From Phycisphaeraceae bacterium (GTDB lineage Bacteria; Planctomycetota; Phycisphaerae; Phycisphaerales; Zrk34), in NCBI GenBank assembly GCA_028281485.1, contig JANQJT010000200.1, positions 1-7,491 of the forward strand: a stretch of DNA of 7,491 nt, given 5' to 3'. The notes below the pieces were generated by a model that searched no databases, had not been told where the DNA came from, and saw only the letters and a list, made by a program, of their open reading frames with translations. Both the position numbers and the translations under genes were made by a program. Positions 1 to 4,983 of the stretch are shown here, piece by piece. Position 1 is the stretch's first letter; every line of letters starts with the position of its first letter.

Positions 1-1
1 T

Positions 2-79
2 GCGATCAGCCACAGCGTGTGGCGCGATGATTCGGCGAGTTCGCCGAACCGCCTGCGCGACAGGGACTTAGCTGCGTGA
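2..79 (+). CDS. Possible C-terminal end of an upstream gene (partial)
   Basis: From position 2 a frame stays open for 25 codons and stops at TGA (77-79). Its C-terminal residues read SSPNRLRDRDLAA. Most third positions are G or C, as in the clear genes of this window, which is the main reason to favour this frame. A second frame is also open, to a TAG at 69-71, so the choice is not secure. The product cannot be identified from so short a tail. If real, the gene is transcribed rightward and would converge with the leftward epimerase gene; the terminator-like hairpin at 313-337 could end its transcript. Confidence 0.3.
   Translation, partial: AISHSVWRDDSASSPNRLRDRDLAA
31..48. repeat. Perfect 8-bp inverted repeat with 2-base spacer
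   Basis: TTCGGCGA (31-38) and TCGCCGAA (41-48) are exact reverse complements separated by GT. It falls inside the possible gene tail at 2-79, so it may be only a coding coincidence. The 2-base spacer is too tight for a normal RNA hairpin loop unless the closing pair opens, so a dyad protein-binding site is an alternative. No T tract follows. Confidence 0.4.
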
Positions 80-312
80 GACCCTGAGTGATTGATCGAT
101 CGATCGCCTGTAATCGTTCGTGCCTCGATACAACGTTCTATTTGAATATGTTTATGGGTCGGTGATCCATTGCAGAAGCATTTAACAAATTAAACCCACT
201 GGGAAGTTAGCTGATTTAGCGATTAACTAACGGGGTTTAGGGCAAGCGAACAGTCTTCGCAAGGCGTTTGCCTGATTCGGGTGATGTGAGAGAAACCCGA
301 TTCCCCGTCCCG
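80..312. other. Gene-free, relatively AT-rich intergenic stretch with stem-loops
   Basis: No open frame here has coding character. From about 107 to 245 the base composition is clearly richer in A and T than the surrounding genes. GATCGATCGATCG, a short alternating palindrome, lies at 94-106. Three inverted repeats follow one another. The first has arms 191-197/233-239 (TAAACCC/GGGTTTA) enclosing 206-210/227-231 (GTTAG/CTAAC). The second has arms 241-245/268-272 (GGCAA/TTGCC) enclosing 246-250/256-260 (GCGAA/TTCGC). The third is 277-282/295-300 (TCGGGT/ACCCGA). They can fold in RNA from either strand. I found no convincing promoter and did not recognise tRNA, tmRNA, SRP RNA, 6S RNA or RNase P RNA hallmarks. 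Confidence 0.5.
191..239 (-). terminator. Possible terminator of the leftward rpmI-to-epimerase transcript
   Basis: A 7-bp outer stem (TAAACCC/GGGTTTA) and a 5-bp inner stem (GTTAG/CTAAC) form an imperfect hairpin. Read on the minus strand it is followed by AATTTGTTAAAT, which is AT-rich but not a clean U tract. It lies about 80 bases past the epimerase stop codon, and no better leftward terminator is visible in the window. The call is weak, and the same repeat may instead belong to a rightward structured RNA. Confidence 0.25.
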
Positions 313-337
313 GCACGATCACACGATCGTGCTTTTT
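313..337 (+). terminator. Rho-independent terminator, rightward
   Basis: GCACGATC (313-320) and GATCGTGC (325-332) form a perfect 8-bp stem around an ACAC loop, directly followed by TTTTT (333-337). The T run lies only on the + strand side, so it would end transcripts coming from the left, not those of the leftward epimerase gene. The stop codon of that gene (319-321 on the minus strand) lies inside the hairpin. The transcript it serves is unknown: either the 3' region of a gene ending near 79 or an RNA made from 80-312. Confidence 0.6.
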
Positions 338-1164
338 GGTTGCCAGCCGGTGTCGGCGGTGACCCGTGAGATGTCGACAAGGCTTTGGGCAGGCAGAGAG
401 CCGTTGAGGGGGACGCCGCCGAAGTAGTCGGTGACGATCTTGTCGACGGGGAGCTTCATGAAGTTGTCGGTCGTGGCCGGCAGGTAGCACCGGTAGCCGG
501 TGAGCTTGGCTTCGAGGCAGGCGGCCATCAGCGCCGCGGCGTCGGCATAGGTCAGGTAGCTGAATCCCTCGTCGAGGGGCGTGCCCGGAGGGGGCGTGTC
601 GAACCGGGCCTGCTTCATGGCGGCGAGCTGGTCATCGCCGACCAGGTAGGGCAGACGCAGGGCGATGCCGGTCATGCCGCGGTGCTTACAAACCATCTCC
701 AGGGCCTGTTCGCCGGCGAGCTTGCTGAGGGCGTAGGGCGTGGCGGGGTTGGGGGGCATGGCGCCGTCGAGGGGGAGGTAGGGCAGGGCGCTGGGGGTTT
801 GTGTAGGGCCGGCAAGGCGGTGGCCGGTGGCGACGGTGATGCTGGAGGCGTAGACGATGCGCTTGAGGCCGAGTTCGGCGGCGGCCTGGGTGATGTTGGC
901 GTTGACGGTGGTGTTGTTGTGATAGGTCGCGCACAGGTCGGGGTCGGTGGCGTGGGGGTGGTTGGCGAGGTGGACCACGGCGTCGACGCTCTGGAGCAGG
1001 GCGTAGGCCTTGTCCAGGTCGGTCAGGTCGGCGACGACGTACTCGTTGCCGAGGGTCTTGCGGTAGATGCGATCGGTGGCGACGACGCGGTGCTTGCGGT
1101 TGATCAGCGCCTGGATGGTGGGTCTGCCCAGTCGTCCGGCGGCGCCGGTGAGGAGAACCTTCAT
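319..1164 (-). CDS. NAD(P)-dependent epimerase/dehydratase, extended SDR family
   Basis: This 281-residue protein has the extended short-chain dehydrogenase/reductase layout. A Rossmann dinucleotide-binding glycine motif is at the extreme N-terminus (TGAAGRLG, residues 6-13), an acidic Asp31 ends the second strand (VVATD), and Asp46 (ADLTD) would contact adenine. The catalytic triad is visible as YASS (105-108), Tyr144 and Lys148 (YALSK). Family members act on nucleotide sugars or related carbonyl/hydroxyl substrates in the cytoplasm. The C-terminal substrate domain is short and gives no specificity, so neither substrate nor pathway can be named. The start follows an AAGGG ribosome site (complement of 1174-1178) 9 bases upstream. 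Only 18 bases separate it from the aminotransferase gene upstream, so it is probably the last gene of that transcript. Confidence 0.9.
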   Translation of the reverse strand: MKVLLTGAAGRLGRPTIQALINRKHRVVATDRIYRKTLGNEYVVADLTDLDKAYALLQSVDAVVHLANHPHATDPDLCATYHNNTTVNANITQAAAELGLKRIVYASSITVATGHRLAGPTQTPSALPYLPLDGAMPPNPATPYALSKLAGEQALEMVCKHRGMTGIALRLPYLVGDDQLAAMKQARFDTPPPGTPLDEGFSYLTYADAAALMAACLEAKLTGYRCYLPATTDNFMKLPVDKIVTDYFGGVPLNGSLPAQSLVDISRVTADTGWQPKSTIV

Positions 1165-1182
1165 GGGGTGAATCCCTTGGGC

Positions 1183-2103
1183 TTAGTCTTCGGGGGCGTC
1201 GGCGACGACGCGGTGGAATGCGTCGAGCAGCTGCCGGGTGACGGGGCCGGGCTTGGCGTCGGCGATGGGCTTGCCGTCGATGTTTGTCACGGGGATGACC
1301 TCGGCGGCGGTGCCGGTGAGGAAGCACTCGTCGGCGTTGTAGACGTCCGCGGTGGTCATGTCGGTTTCACGGGTTTCGATGCCCGCCTGCTGGGCGAGCT
1401 CGAGGACCAGGTTGCGCGTGACACCGGCCAGACACCCGGCCGACAGCGGCGGCGTGAGCAGCTTGCCTTCGGAGACGATGAAGATGTTGTCGCCGGTGCA
1501 CTCCGAGACGTTGCCCTCGTGATTGAGCATGAGGGTTTCCATGCAGCCGGCCTTGATGCCCTCGACCTTCGCGAGGATGTTGTTCAGGTAGTTCATGCTC
1601 TTGATCCTGGGATCAAGGGCCTTGGGGTGATTGCGGATGGTGGTGGCGGTGACGATGCTCAGCCCGTTGGCGTACATCTCGGCGGGGTAGAGGGTGATCG
1701 AGTCGGCGATGATGAAGGTGGTGGCGCGGTCGCAGAGGTAGGGGTTGAGCCCGAGGGTGCCGATGCCGCGGGTGACGCAGAGTCGGATGTAGGCGTCGGT
1801 CAGGCCGTTGGCTTCGAGCGCGTCGTGCGTGGCCTGGGTCAGCTCGTCGAGGGTGTAGGGGATTTCCAGTTGGATGGCCGCGGCCGACTCGTAGAGGCGG
1901 ACCAGGTGGGTGCGGAGCTTGAGCACGCGTCCGTTGTAGGCACGGATGCCCTCGAAGACGCCGTCGCCGTAGAGCAGGCCGTGGTCGAAGACCGAGACCT
2001 TCGCCTGATCAGCGGGGATCAGTTCACCGTTGAACCAGACCCGTCGAGACGGGTCGGGGGTGGGGGTCTGGGGTGCGTCGGTCTGGGGGCTGGACTGCGT
2101 CAT
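1183..2103 (-). CDS. ilvE: Branched-chain amino acid aminotransferase (IlvE type)
   Basis: This is a fold-type IV PLP enzyme of 306 residues, the usual length of bacterial IlvE. It would interconvert leucine, isoleucine and valine with their 2-keto acids, using glutamate/2-oxoglutarate, in the cytoplasm. Visible landmarks are WFNGELIP (23-30), the YGDGVFEG motif (45-52), the substrate-loop RGIG (112-115), the PLP Schiff-base lysine Lys168 in RIKSMNYLNN, SECTGDNIF (200-208) with the PLP-pyridine Glu201, and GTAAEVIPV (264-272). The first ~20 residues are Ser/Thr/Pro-rich and probably disordered. D-amino acid aminotransferase and ADC lyase share the fold, but the length and the SMNYLNN context favour IlvE. 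It starts 22 bases after rplT, which suggests co-transcription with ribosomal protein genes. Confidence 0.88.
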   Translation of the reverse strand: MTQSSPQTDAPQTPTPDPSRRVWFNGELIPADQAKVSVFDHGLLYGDGVFEGIRAYNGRVLKLRTHLVRLYESAAAIQLEIPYTLDELTQATHDALEANGLTDAYIRLCVTRGIGTLGLNPYLCDRATTFIIADSITLYPAEMYANGLSIVTATTIRNHPKALDPRIKSMNYLNNILAKVEGIKAGCMETLMLNHEGNVSECTGDNIFIVSEGKLLTPPLSAGCLAGVTRNLVLELAQQAGIETRETDMTTADVYNADECFLTGTAAEVIPVTNIDGKPIADAKPGPVTRQLLDAFHRVVADAPED

Positions 2104-2125
2104 GGCCGACCCTCTGGAAAAGAAC

Positions 2126-2503
2126 TTACGCGGCGGCTTGGGTATTGTTGGCGATCGCGTCCTGGGCGATCTTGACGATGGCGTCGAAGGTGGCCGGATC
2201 GTGAATCGCGATCTCGGAGAGCATCTTGCGATTCAGACGGACCTCGGCCAGCGTCAGGCCGTTGATGAGTTGGCTGTAGCGGAAGTCACGCATGCGGCAG
2301 GCAGCGGTGATGCGGGTGATCCACAGGCGACGGAACTCGCGCTTGCGGTTGCGGCGGTCGCGGTAGGCGAACTGGCCGGCGCGGGTGACGGCTTCCTGCA
2401 CGCGACGCCACTGGCGTGAGCGTGAGCCGCGGTAACCCTTGGCGGACTTGAGGACACGGACTTTGGATTGGCGGCGGGCGGCGCCCTTGCGTGCGCGAGG
2501 CAT
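2126..2503 (-). CDS. rplT: 50S ribosomal protein L20
   Basis: L20 binds 23S rRNA early in assembly of the large ribosomal subunit. The 125-residue product matches the family along its length: a very basic N-terminal arm, AKGYRG (21-26), the long basic helix AYRDRRNRKREFRRLWITRI (46-65), then the globular part with INGL (80-83) and NRKMLSEIA (91-99). It is a few residues longer than typical L20 because of an Ala/Asn-rich tail. The ATG is preceded by AAGGAG (complement of 2511-2516) seven bases away. It lies 112 bases after rpmI on the same strand. In many bacteria L20 represses its own operon by binding the leader mRNA; no obvious L20-type pseudoknot could be confirmed here by eye. Confidence 0.97.
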   Translation of the reverse strand: MPRARKGAARRQSKVRVLKSAKGYRGSRSRQWRRVQEAVTRAGQFAYRDRRNRKREFRRLWITRITAACRMRDFRYSQLINGLTLAEVRLNRKMLSEIAIHDPATFDAIVKIAQDAIANNTQAAA

Positions 2504-2615
2504 GTCGAATCTCCTTGGCGCGAAGACGGGGCCCGAATCGTCTCGGGGCTTGCTCGTTCCCGGCTCGCAGCGTTTTATCGAATCAAATCAGATGCTGACC
2601 CGTCGGTCGCGGCGT

Positions 2616-2825
2616 TTAGGCGCCACGAAGACGCTGGTGCAGCGATGCTTCCAGCTTCTTGGCAACGGTCGCGTGAACGACCTTGGCGTTGCCCTTCTTG
2701 CGCTTCTGCTCACCGGTCATGCCGCTGTTGAGGTGGCTGCGGCCGGAGCGCTTGTGCTTGACCTTGCCGGTGCCGGTGACGCGGACACGCTTTGCTAAAC
2801 CTTTATGACTCTTGACCTTCGGCAT
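2616..2825 (-). CDS. rpmI: 50S ribosomal protein L35
   Basis: This is a small basic large-subunit protein of 69 residues, slightly longer than the usual ~65. It starts with the family signature MPKVKSHKGLAKR and continues with GTGKVKHKRSGRSHL (18-32). The frame can be opened further upstream, to 2879, but that start is rejected. A perfect AGGAGG (complement of 2833-2838) sits seven bases before the ATG at 2825, the protein signature begins there, and the predicted promoter -10 box (2861-2866) would place the longer start outside the mRNA. The usual upstream partner infC (IF-3) is absent; instead xseA diverges from this gene. Confidence 0.96.
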   Translation of the reverse strand: MPKVKSHKGLAKRVRVTGTGKVKHKRSGRSHLNSGMTGEQKRKKGNAKVVHATVAKKLEASLHQRLRGA

Positions 2826-2832
2826 GGCCGGG

Positions 2833-2838
2833 CCTCCT
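2833..2838 (-). promoter_or_regulatory. Consensus ribosome binding site fixing the rpmI start
   Basis: CCTCCT on the + strand reads AGGAGG on the coding strand, seven bases before the ATG at 2825-2823. It decides the L35 start in favour of the 69-residue form. Confidence 0.85.
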
Positions 2839-2860
2839 GTTTGGCGCAATCGAGTCGCGT

Positions 2861-2889
2861 ATTGTAGAAAGCGGCCCAATCAGATGCAA
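2861..2889 (-). promoter_or_regulatory. Sigma70-like promoter of rpmI-rplT
   Basis: On the minus strand TTGCAT (complement of 2884-2889) and TACAAT (complement of 2861-2866) are separated by exactly 17 bases. This is a good match to the -35/-10 consensus. Transcription would start near 2854, giving a leader of only about 29 bases before the rpmI ATG. Confidence 0.7.
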
Positions 2890-2915
2890 ACGGCGATTGG
2901 GGTGGTTTTACGCGA

Positions 2916-2944
2916 TTGCCGCCAGCGAGGACCGGTGATTTAAT
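2916..2944 (+). promoter_or_regulatory. Sigma70-like promoter of xseA, extended -10
   Basis: TTGCCG (2916-2921) and TTTAAT (2939-2944) are 17 bases apart. TG at 2936-2937 sits one base before the -10, as in extended -10 promoters. Transcription would start near 2951, about 38 bases before the xseA ATG. It diverges from the rpmI promoter, with 26 bases between the two -35 boxes. Confidence 0.5.
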
Positions 2945-2976
2945 GGGCCCATGGGTGCAAGCGAGCCAAGATCGGC

Positions 2977-2983
2977 GGGGAGG
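2977..2983 (+). promoter_or_regulatory. Ribosome binding site favouring the ATG start of xseA
   Basis: GGGGAGG lies five bases before the ATG at 2989 but only two before the in-frame GTG at 2986. The spacing supports the ATG. Confidence 0.6.
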
Positions 2984-2988
2984 CGGTG

Positions 2989-4356
2989 ATGGACGGGTAT
3001 CTGCCCTTCGATCCGGACAAGATCAAGACCCCCGACAAGCCCAAGCCCGCCCGGCGCGAGCGGGCCCGGCGGGACCCGGCTGAGGATGCGCTGACCGTCA
3101 GCGAGGTCACCGCGAAGATCAAGGCGGTGCTGGAAGCGCACACCGAGCGGCCGCTGCGCGTGGTCGGCGAGATCAGCAACTTCAACGATCGCGGGCACTG
3201 GTACTTCTCGTTGAAGGACGAGTCGGACGTGCTCAGCTGCGTGATGTGGTCGAGCGCGGCGAAGAAGGTGTCGTTTGCGCCCGAGCGGGGGTTGAGCGTG
3301 ATCGCGACGGGGCGGTTGGATTACTTCGGGCCGCAGGGTCGGTTGCAGCTGTACGTGGATCGGCTGGACCCGGTGGGGGCGGGGGCACTGGAGCTGCGGT
3401 TTCAGCAGATGTGCGACGCGCTGCGCGAGAAGGGGTGGTTTGCCCAGGAGATCAAGCGGCCGCTGCCGGCGTTCGCGCAGCACGTGGCGGTGGTGACCAG
3501 CGCGACCGGCGCGGCGGTGCAGGACGTGATCAAGACCGCGCGGCAGCGATGGGCGGGGTGCCGGCTGAGTGTGGTGGATGTGCGCGTGCAGGGCGAGGGG
3601 GCGAAAGACGAGATTGCCGCGGCGATTCGTGCGCTGGACGCGAATCGCGAGGCGTTGGGGATCGACGCGATCGTTGTCACGCGCGGCGGCGGGAGCATGG
3701 AAGACCTGTGGGCGTTTAACGAGATGGTGGTGGCCGAGGCGATTCACGATTGCCGCGTGCCGGTGGTGGCGGCGATCGGGCACGAGACGGACCTGACGAT
3801 CGCGGAGCTGGTGGGGGACCTGCGCTGCTCGACGCCGACGCAGGCGGCGGTGGCGGTCGTGCCGGATGGCGCGGTCGAAGCCGAGCGGGTTGAACAGTTG
3901 GACAGTCGGCTGCTCGGGGGGATGAAACGACGGGCCGAGCACGCGCAGCTAAAACTCACGGCGATCGAACGCATGGAGGTCTTCCGCAGCCCGACGGGCG
4001 TGATCGACCTGAAGCGTCGCGATCTGGCGCACATCCAACAGCACCTTGGGGCGCTGCTGAAAGGCCGGCTGGGCCAGGCTCAGAAACAGACCGAGTCGAC
4101 ACAGGTCCGCCTGGATTCGGTGCTCAAGGCGGCGTGGCGGCGACGGTGTGAGGCGTTGGAGGCGATGGCCAAGCAGTTGGGGGCGATCGGGCCGCGTCGC
4201 GTGCTGGAGCGGGGCTACAGCTTCACGACGGACTTAGAAGGGCGATTGCTGACCTCGATCGAGGGGTTGGGGGCCGGTGATCGTGTGAGGACGCGCCTGG
4301 CGGACGGCGCATTTGAATCCGAGATCGACCGGATCGAGGAGGGCGGAGCGGATTGA
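2989..4356 (+). CDS. xseA: Exodeoxyribonuclease VII large subunit
   Basis: XseA is the catalytic subunit of exonuclease VII, which degrades single-stranded DNA to oligonucleotides in mismatch and recombination repair. With the ATG at 2989 the product has 455 residues, normal for the family. After a basic, Pro-rich N-terminal tail comes an OB-fold DNA-binding domain (about 34-130, with VVGEISNF and HWYFSLKD). The Exonuc_VII_L catalytic domain follows, with VVTSATGAAVQDV (168-180), VTRGGGSMEDLWAFN (230-244), IGHETD (263-268) and RCSTPTQAA (279-287). A long Gln/Arg/Leu-rich, probably coiled-coil region covers roughly 295-395, and the conserved LERGYS (406-411) lies near the C-terminus. The small-subunit gene xseB, often adjacent in other bacteria, is not next to it: only 112 bases lie before rpsT. 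Confidence 0.96.
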   Translation: MDGYLPFDPDKIKTPDKPKPARRERARRDPAEDALTVSEVTAKIKAVLEAHTERPLRVVGEISNFNDRGHWYFSLKDESDVLSCVMWSSAAKKVSFAPERGLSVIATGRLDYFGPQGRLQLYVDRLDPVGAGALELRFQQMCDALREKGWFAQEIKRPLPAFAQHVAVVTSATGAAVQDVIKTARQRWAGCRLSVVDVRVQGEGAKDEIAAAIRALDANREALGIDAIVVTRGGGSMEDLWAFNEMVVAEAIHDCRVPVVAAIGHETDLTIAELVGDLRCSTPTQAAVAVVPDGAVEAERVEQLDSRLLGGMKRRAEHAQLKLTAIERMEVFRSPTGVIDLKRRDLAHIQQHLGALLKGRLGQAQKQTESTQVRLDSVLKAAWRRRCEALEAMAKQLGAIGPRRVLERGYSFTTDLEGRLLTSIEGLGAGDRVRTRLADGAFESEIDRIEEGGAD

Positions 4357-4376
4357 GGCGTCGAGAGCGGGGCGGC

Positions 4377-4404
4377 TTGATTTTGCTGCGACGATCGCGA
4401 TAAT
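4377..4404 (+). promoter_or_regulatory. Sigma70-like promoter of rpsT
   Basis: TTGATT (4377-4382) and GATAAT (4399-4404) are separated by 16 bases, near the sigma70 optimum. The predicted start is near 4411, leaving a leader of about 58 bases. It lies directly after the xseA stop codon, so rpsT need not depend on the xseA transcript. Confidence 0.65.
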
Positions 4405-4411
4405 GCGCCGT

Positions 4412-4433
4412 TTCCATCCGCGATCGGGTGGAA
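4412..4433 (+). promoter_or_regulatory. Hairpin near the 5' end of the rpsT mRNA
   Basis: TTCCATCC (4412-4419) pairs with GGGTGGAA (4426-4433) over 8 bp with one U-G wobble and a GCGATC loop. It begins within a base or two of the transcription start predicted from the upstream promoter. It does not cover the ribosome site, so mRNA protection, or binding of a regulator such as S20 itself, is more plausible than direct occlusion. Confidence 0.45.
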
Positions 4434-4468
4434 GCAGACAGGCGTAACACAGTAGGACTACACGAGAT

Positions 4469-4741
4469 ATGGCTCACTCACTATCTGCCAAGAAGCGCAT
4501 CCGCCAAAACGCGAAGCGTAACAAGCTGAACAACTGGCGCAAGCGCCGGATCAAGGGCTCGGTCAAGACCTTCCTGGACAAGGTCCACGACGGCGACGTT
4601 TCCGCGGCCGAGACCAGCTTCCAGGAAGCGACCAAGACGCTGGACAAGATCGCGGCCAAGGGCACGATCCACAAGCGTACAGCGGCGCGTCGCAAGAGCC
4701 GCCTGGCCAAGCGTCTGAACGCGCTGAAGGCCTCGGCGTAA
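4469..4741 (+). CDS. rpsT: 30S ribosomal protein S20
   Basis: S20 is a primary 16S rRNA-binding protein of the small subunit, folding as a three-helix bundle. The 90-residue product is of typical length and has the expected strongly basic first helix (SAKKRIRQNAKRNK, 6-19), RRIKGSVKTF (26-35) and the C-terminal GTIHKRTAARRKSRLAKRLN (65-84). A modest ribosome site AGGA (4454-4457) lies 11 bases before the ATG, a rather long spacing. The gene has its own promoter and a leader hairpin. No T-tract terminator follows directly; the first clear one is at 4874-4897, after the tRNA, so part of the transcription probably continues into the tRNA. Confidence 0.97.
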   Translation: MAHSLSAKKRIRQNAKRNKLNNWRKRRIKGSVKTFLDKVHDGDVSAAETSFQEATKTLDKIAAKGTIHKRTAARRKSRLAKRLNALKASA

Positions 4742-4751
4742 GCAATCAGGA

Positions 4752-4771
4752 ATCGGCCCGAAATAGCCGAT
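4752..4771 (+). other. Small hairpin between rpsT and the tRNA
   Basis: ATCGGC (4752-4757) and GCCGAT (4766-4771) form a perfect 6-bp stem around an 8-base loop. No T run follows, so it is not a typical terminator. It could protect the rpsT mRNA 3' end or mark a processing point ahead of the tRNA. Confidence 0.35.
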
Positions 4772-4791
4772 ATGCGCTTAGCCCCACCGGA

Positions 4792-4862
4792 AGGGGATTG
4801 GTGTAACGGTAGCACGAAGGTTTCTGGTACCTTTAGTCCAGGTTCGAATCCTGGATCCCCTG
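4792..4862 (+). tRNA. tRNA-Gln (anticodon CTG)
   Basis: A full cloverleaf can be drawn. The acceptor stem is AGGGGAT (4792-4798) with ATCCCCT (4855-4861), 7 perfect pairs. The D stem is GTGT/GCAC (4801-4804/4812-4815) with a GG-containing loop. The anticodon stem is AAGGT/ACCTT (4817-4821/4829-4833) around the loop TTCTGGT, which places CTG at 4824-4826. A 4-base variable region and the T arm CCAGG-TTCGAAT-CCTGG (4838-4854) follow. The discriminator is G (4862), and CCA is not encoded, so it must be added after transcription. CUG reads the glutamine codon CAG, so another tRNA elsewhere should read CAA. The end pair is A1-U72 rather than the U1-A72 seen in E. coli tRNA-Gln. Confidence 0.93.
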
Positions 4863-4873
4863 TTTGAGCACAG

Positions 4874-4897
4874 CCCCCGATGATTCGGGGGTTTTTT
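4874..4897 (+). terminator. Rho-independent terminator after tRNA-Gln
   Basis: CCCCCGA (4874-4880) and TCGGGGG (4885-4891) form a perfect 7-bp GC-rich stem with a TGAT loop, followed by six T (4892-4897). It ends the tRNA transcript, and probably rpsT read-through, and isolates mcsA from it. Confidence 0.9.
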
Positions 4898-4933
4898 CTT
4901 GCGTTTAAGCGCCGGCGGGGCATGTTTGGATCG

Positions 4934-4962
4934 TTGATTGCCTTTTGGCCGATTCCTAGAAT
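4934..4962 (+). promoter_or_regulatory. Sigma70-like promoter of mcsA-mcsB
   Basis: TTGATT (4934-4939) and TAGAAT (4957-4962) have an ideal 17-base spacer, giving a predicted start near 4969 and a leader of about 15 bases. The heptamer TAGAATC occurs twice, at 4957-4963 and 4965-4971, with a partial third copy GAATCC at 4976-4981 next to the ribosome site. Neither the CIRCE inverted repeat nor a CtsR-type GGTCAAA tandem repeat is present. Confidence 0.65.
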
Positions 4963-4983
4963 CATAGAATCCGAGGAATCCGT

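Noticed and set aside
80..312. Housekeeping structured RNA (tmRNA, SRP RNA, RNase P RNA, 6S RNA)
   Set aside because: No tRNA-like T arm with resume frame, no SRP GGAAG/AGCA loop, and no RNase P core motifs could be found by eye on either strand.
191..332. CRISPR-like or mobile-element repeat array
   Set aside because: The inverted repeats differ in sequence and length, with no direct repeats, spacers, transposase or target-site duplications.
385..2175. Long open frame (596 codons) on the + strand opposite ilvE and the epimerase
   Set aside because: It is a composition shadow: Gly/Val/Asp-rich low-complexity protein with no domain, antisense to two clearly recognisable enzymes.
2826..2879. 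Upstream-extended start of rpmI at 2879
   Set aside because: The predicted -10 box lies inside the extension, AGGAGG sits correctly before 2825, and L35 begins MPKVK at 2825.
2908..3942. Minus-strand open frame opposite xseA
   Set aside because: The Arg/Pro/His-rich translation has no family features; xseA on the other strand is well supported by motifs.
4898..4983. CIRCE or CtsR operator upstream of mcsA
   Set aside because: Neither the CIRCE inverted repeat nor a GGTCAAA tandem repeat is present; only the TAGAATC direct repeat is seen.
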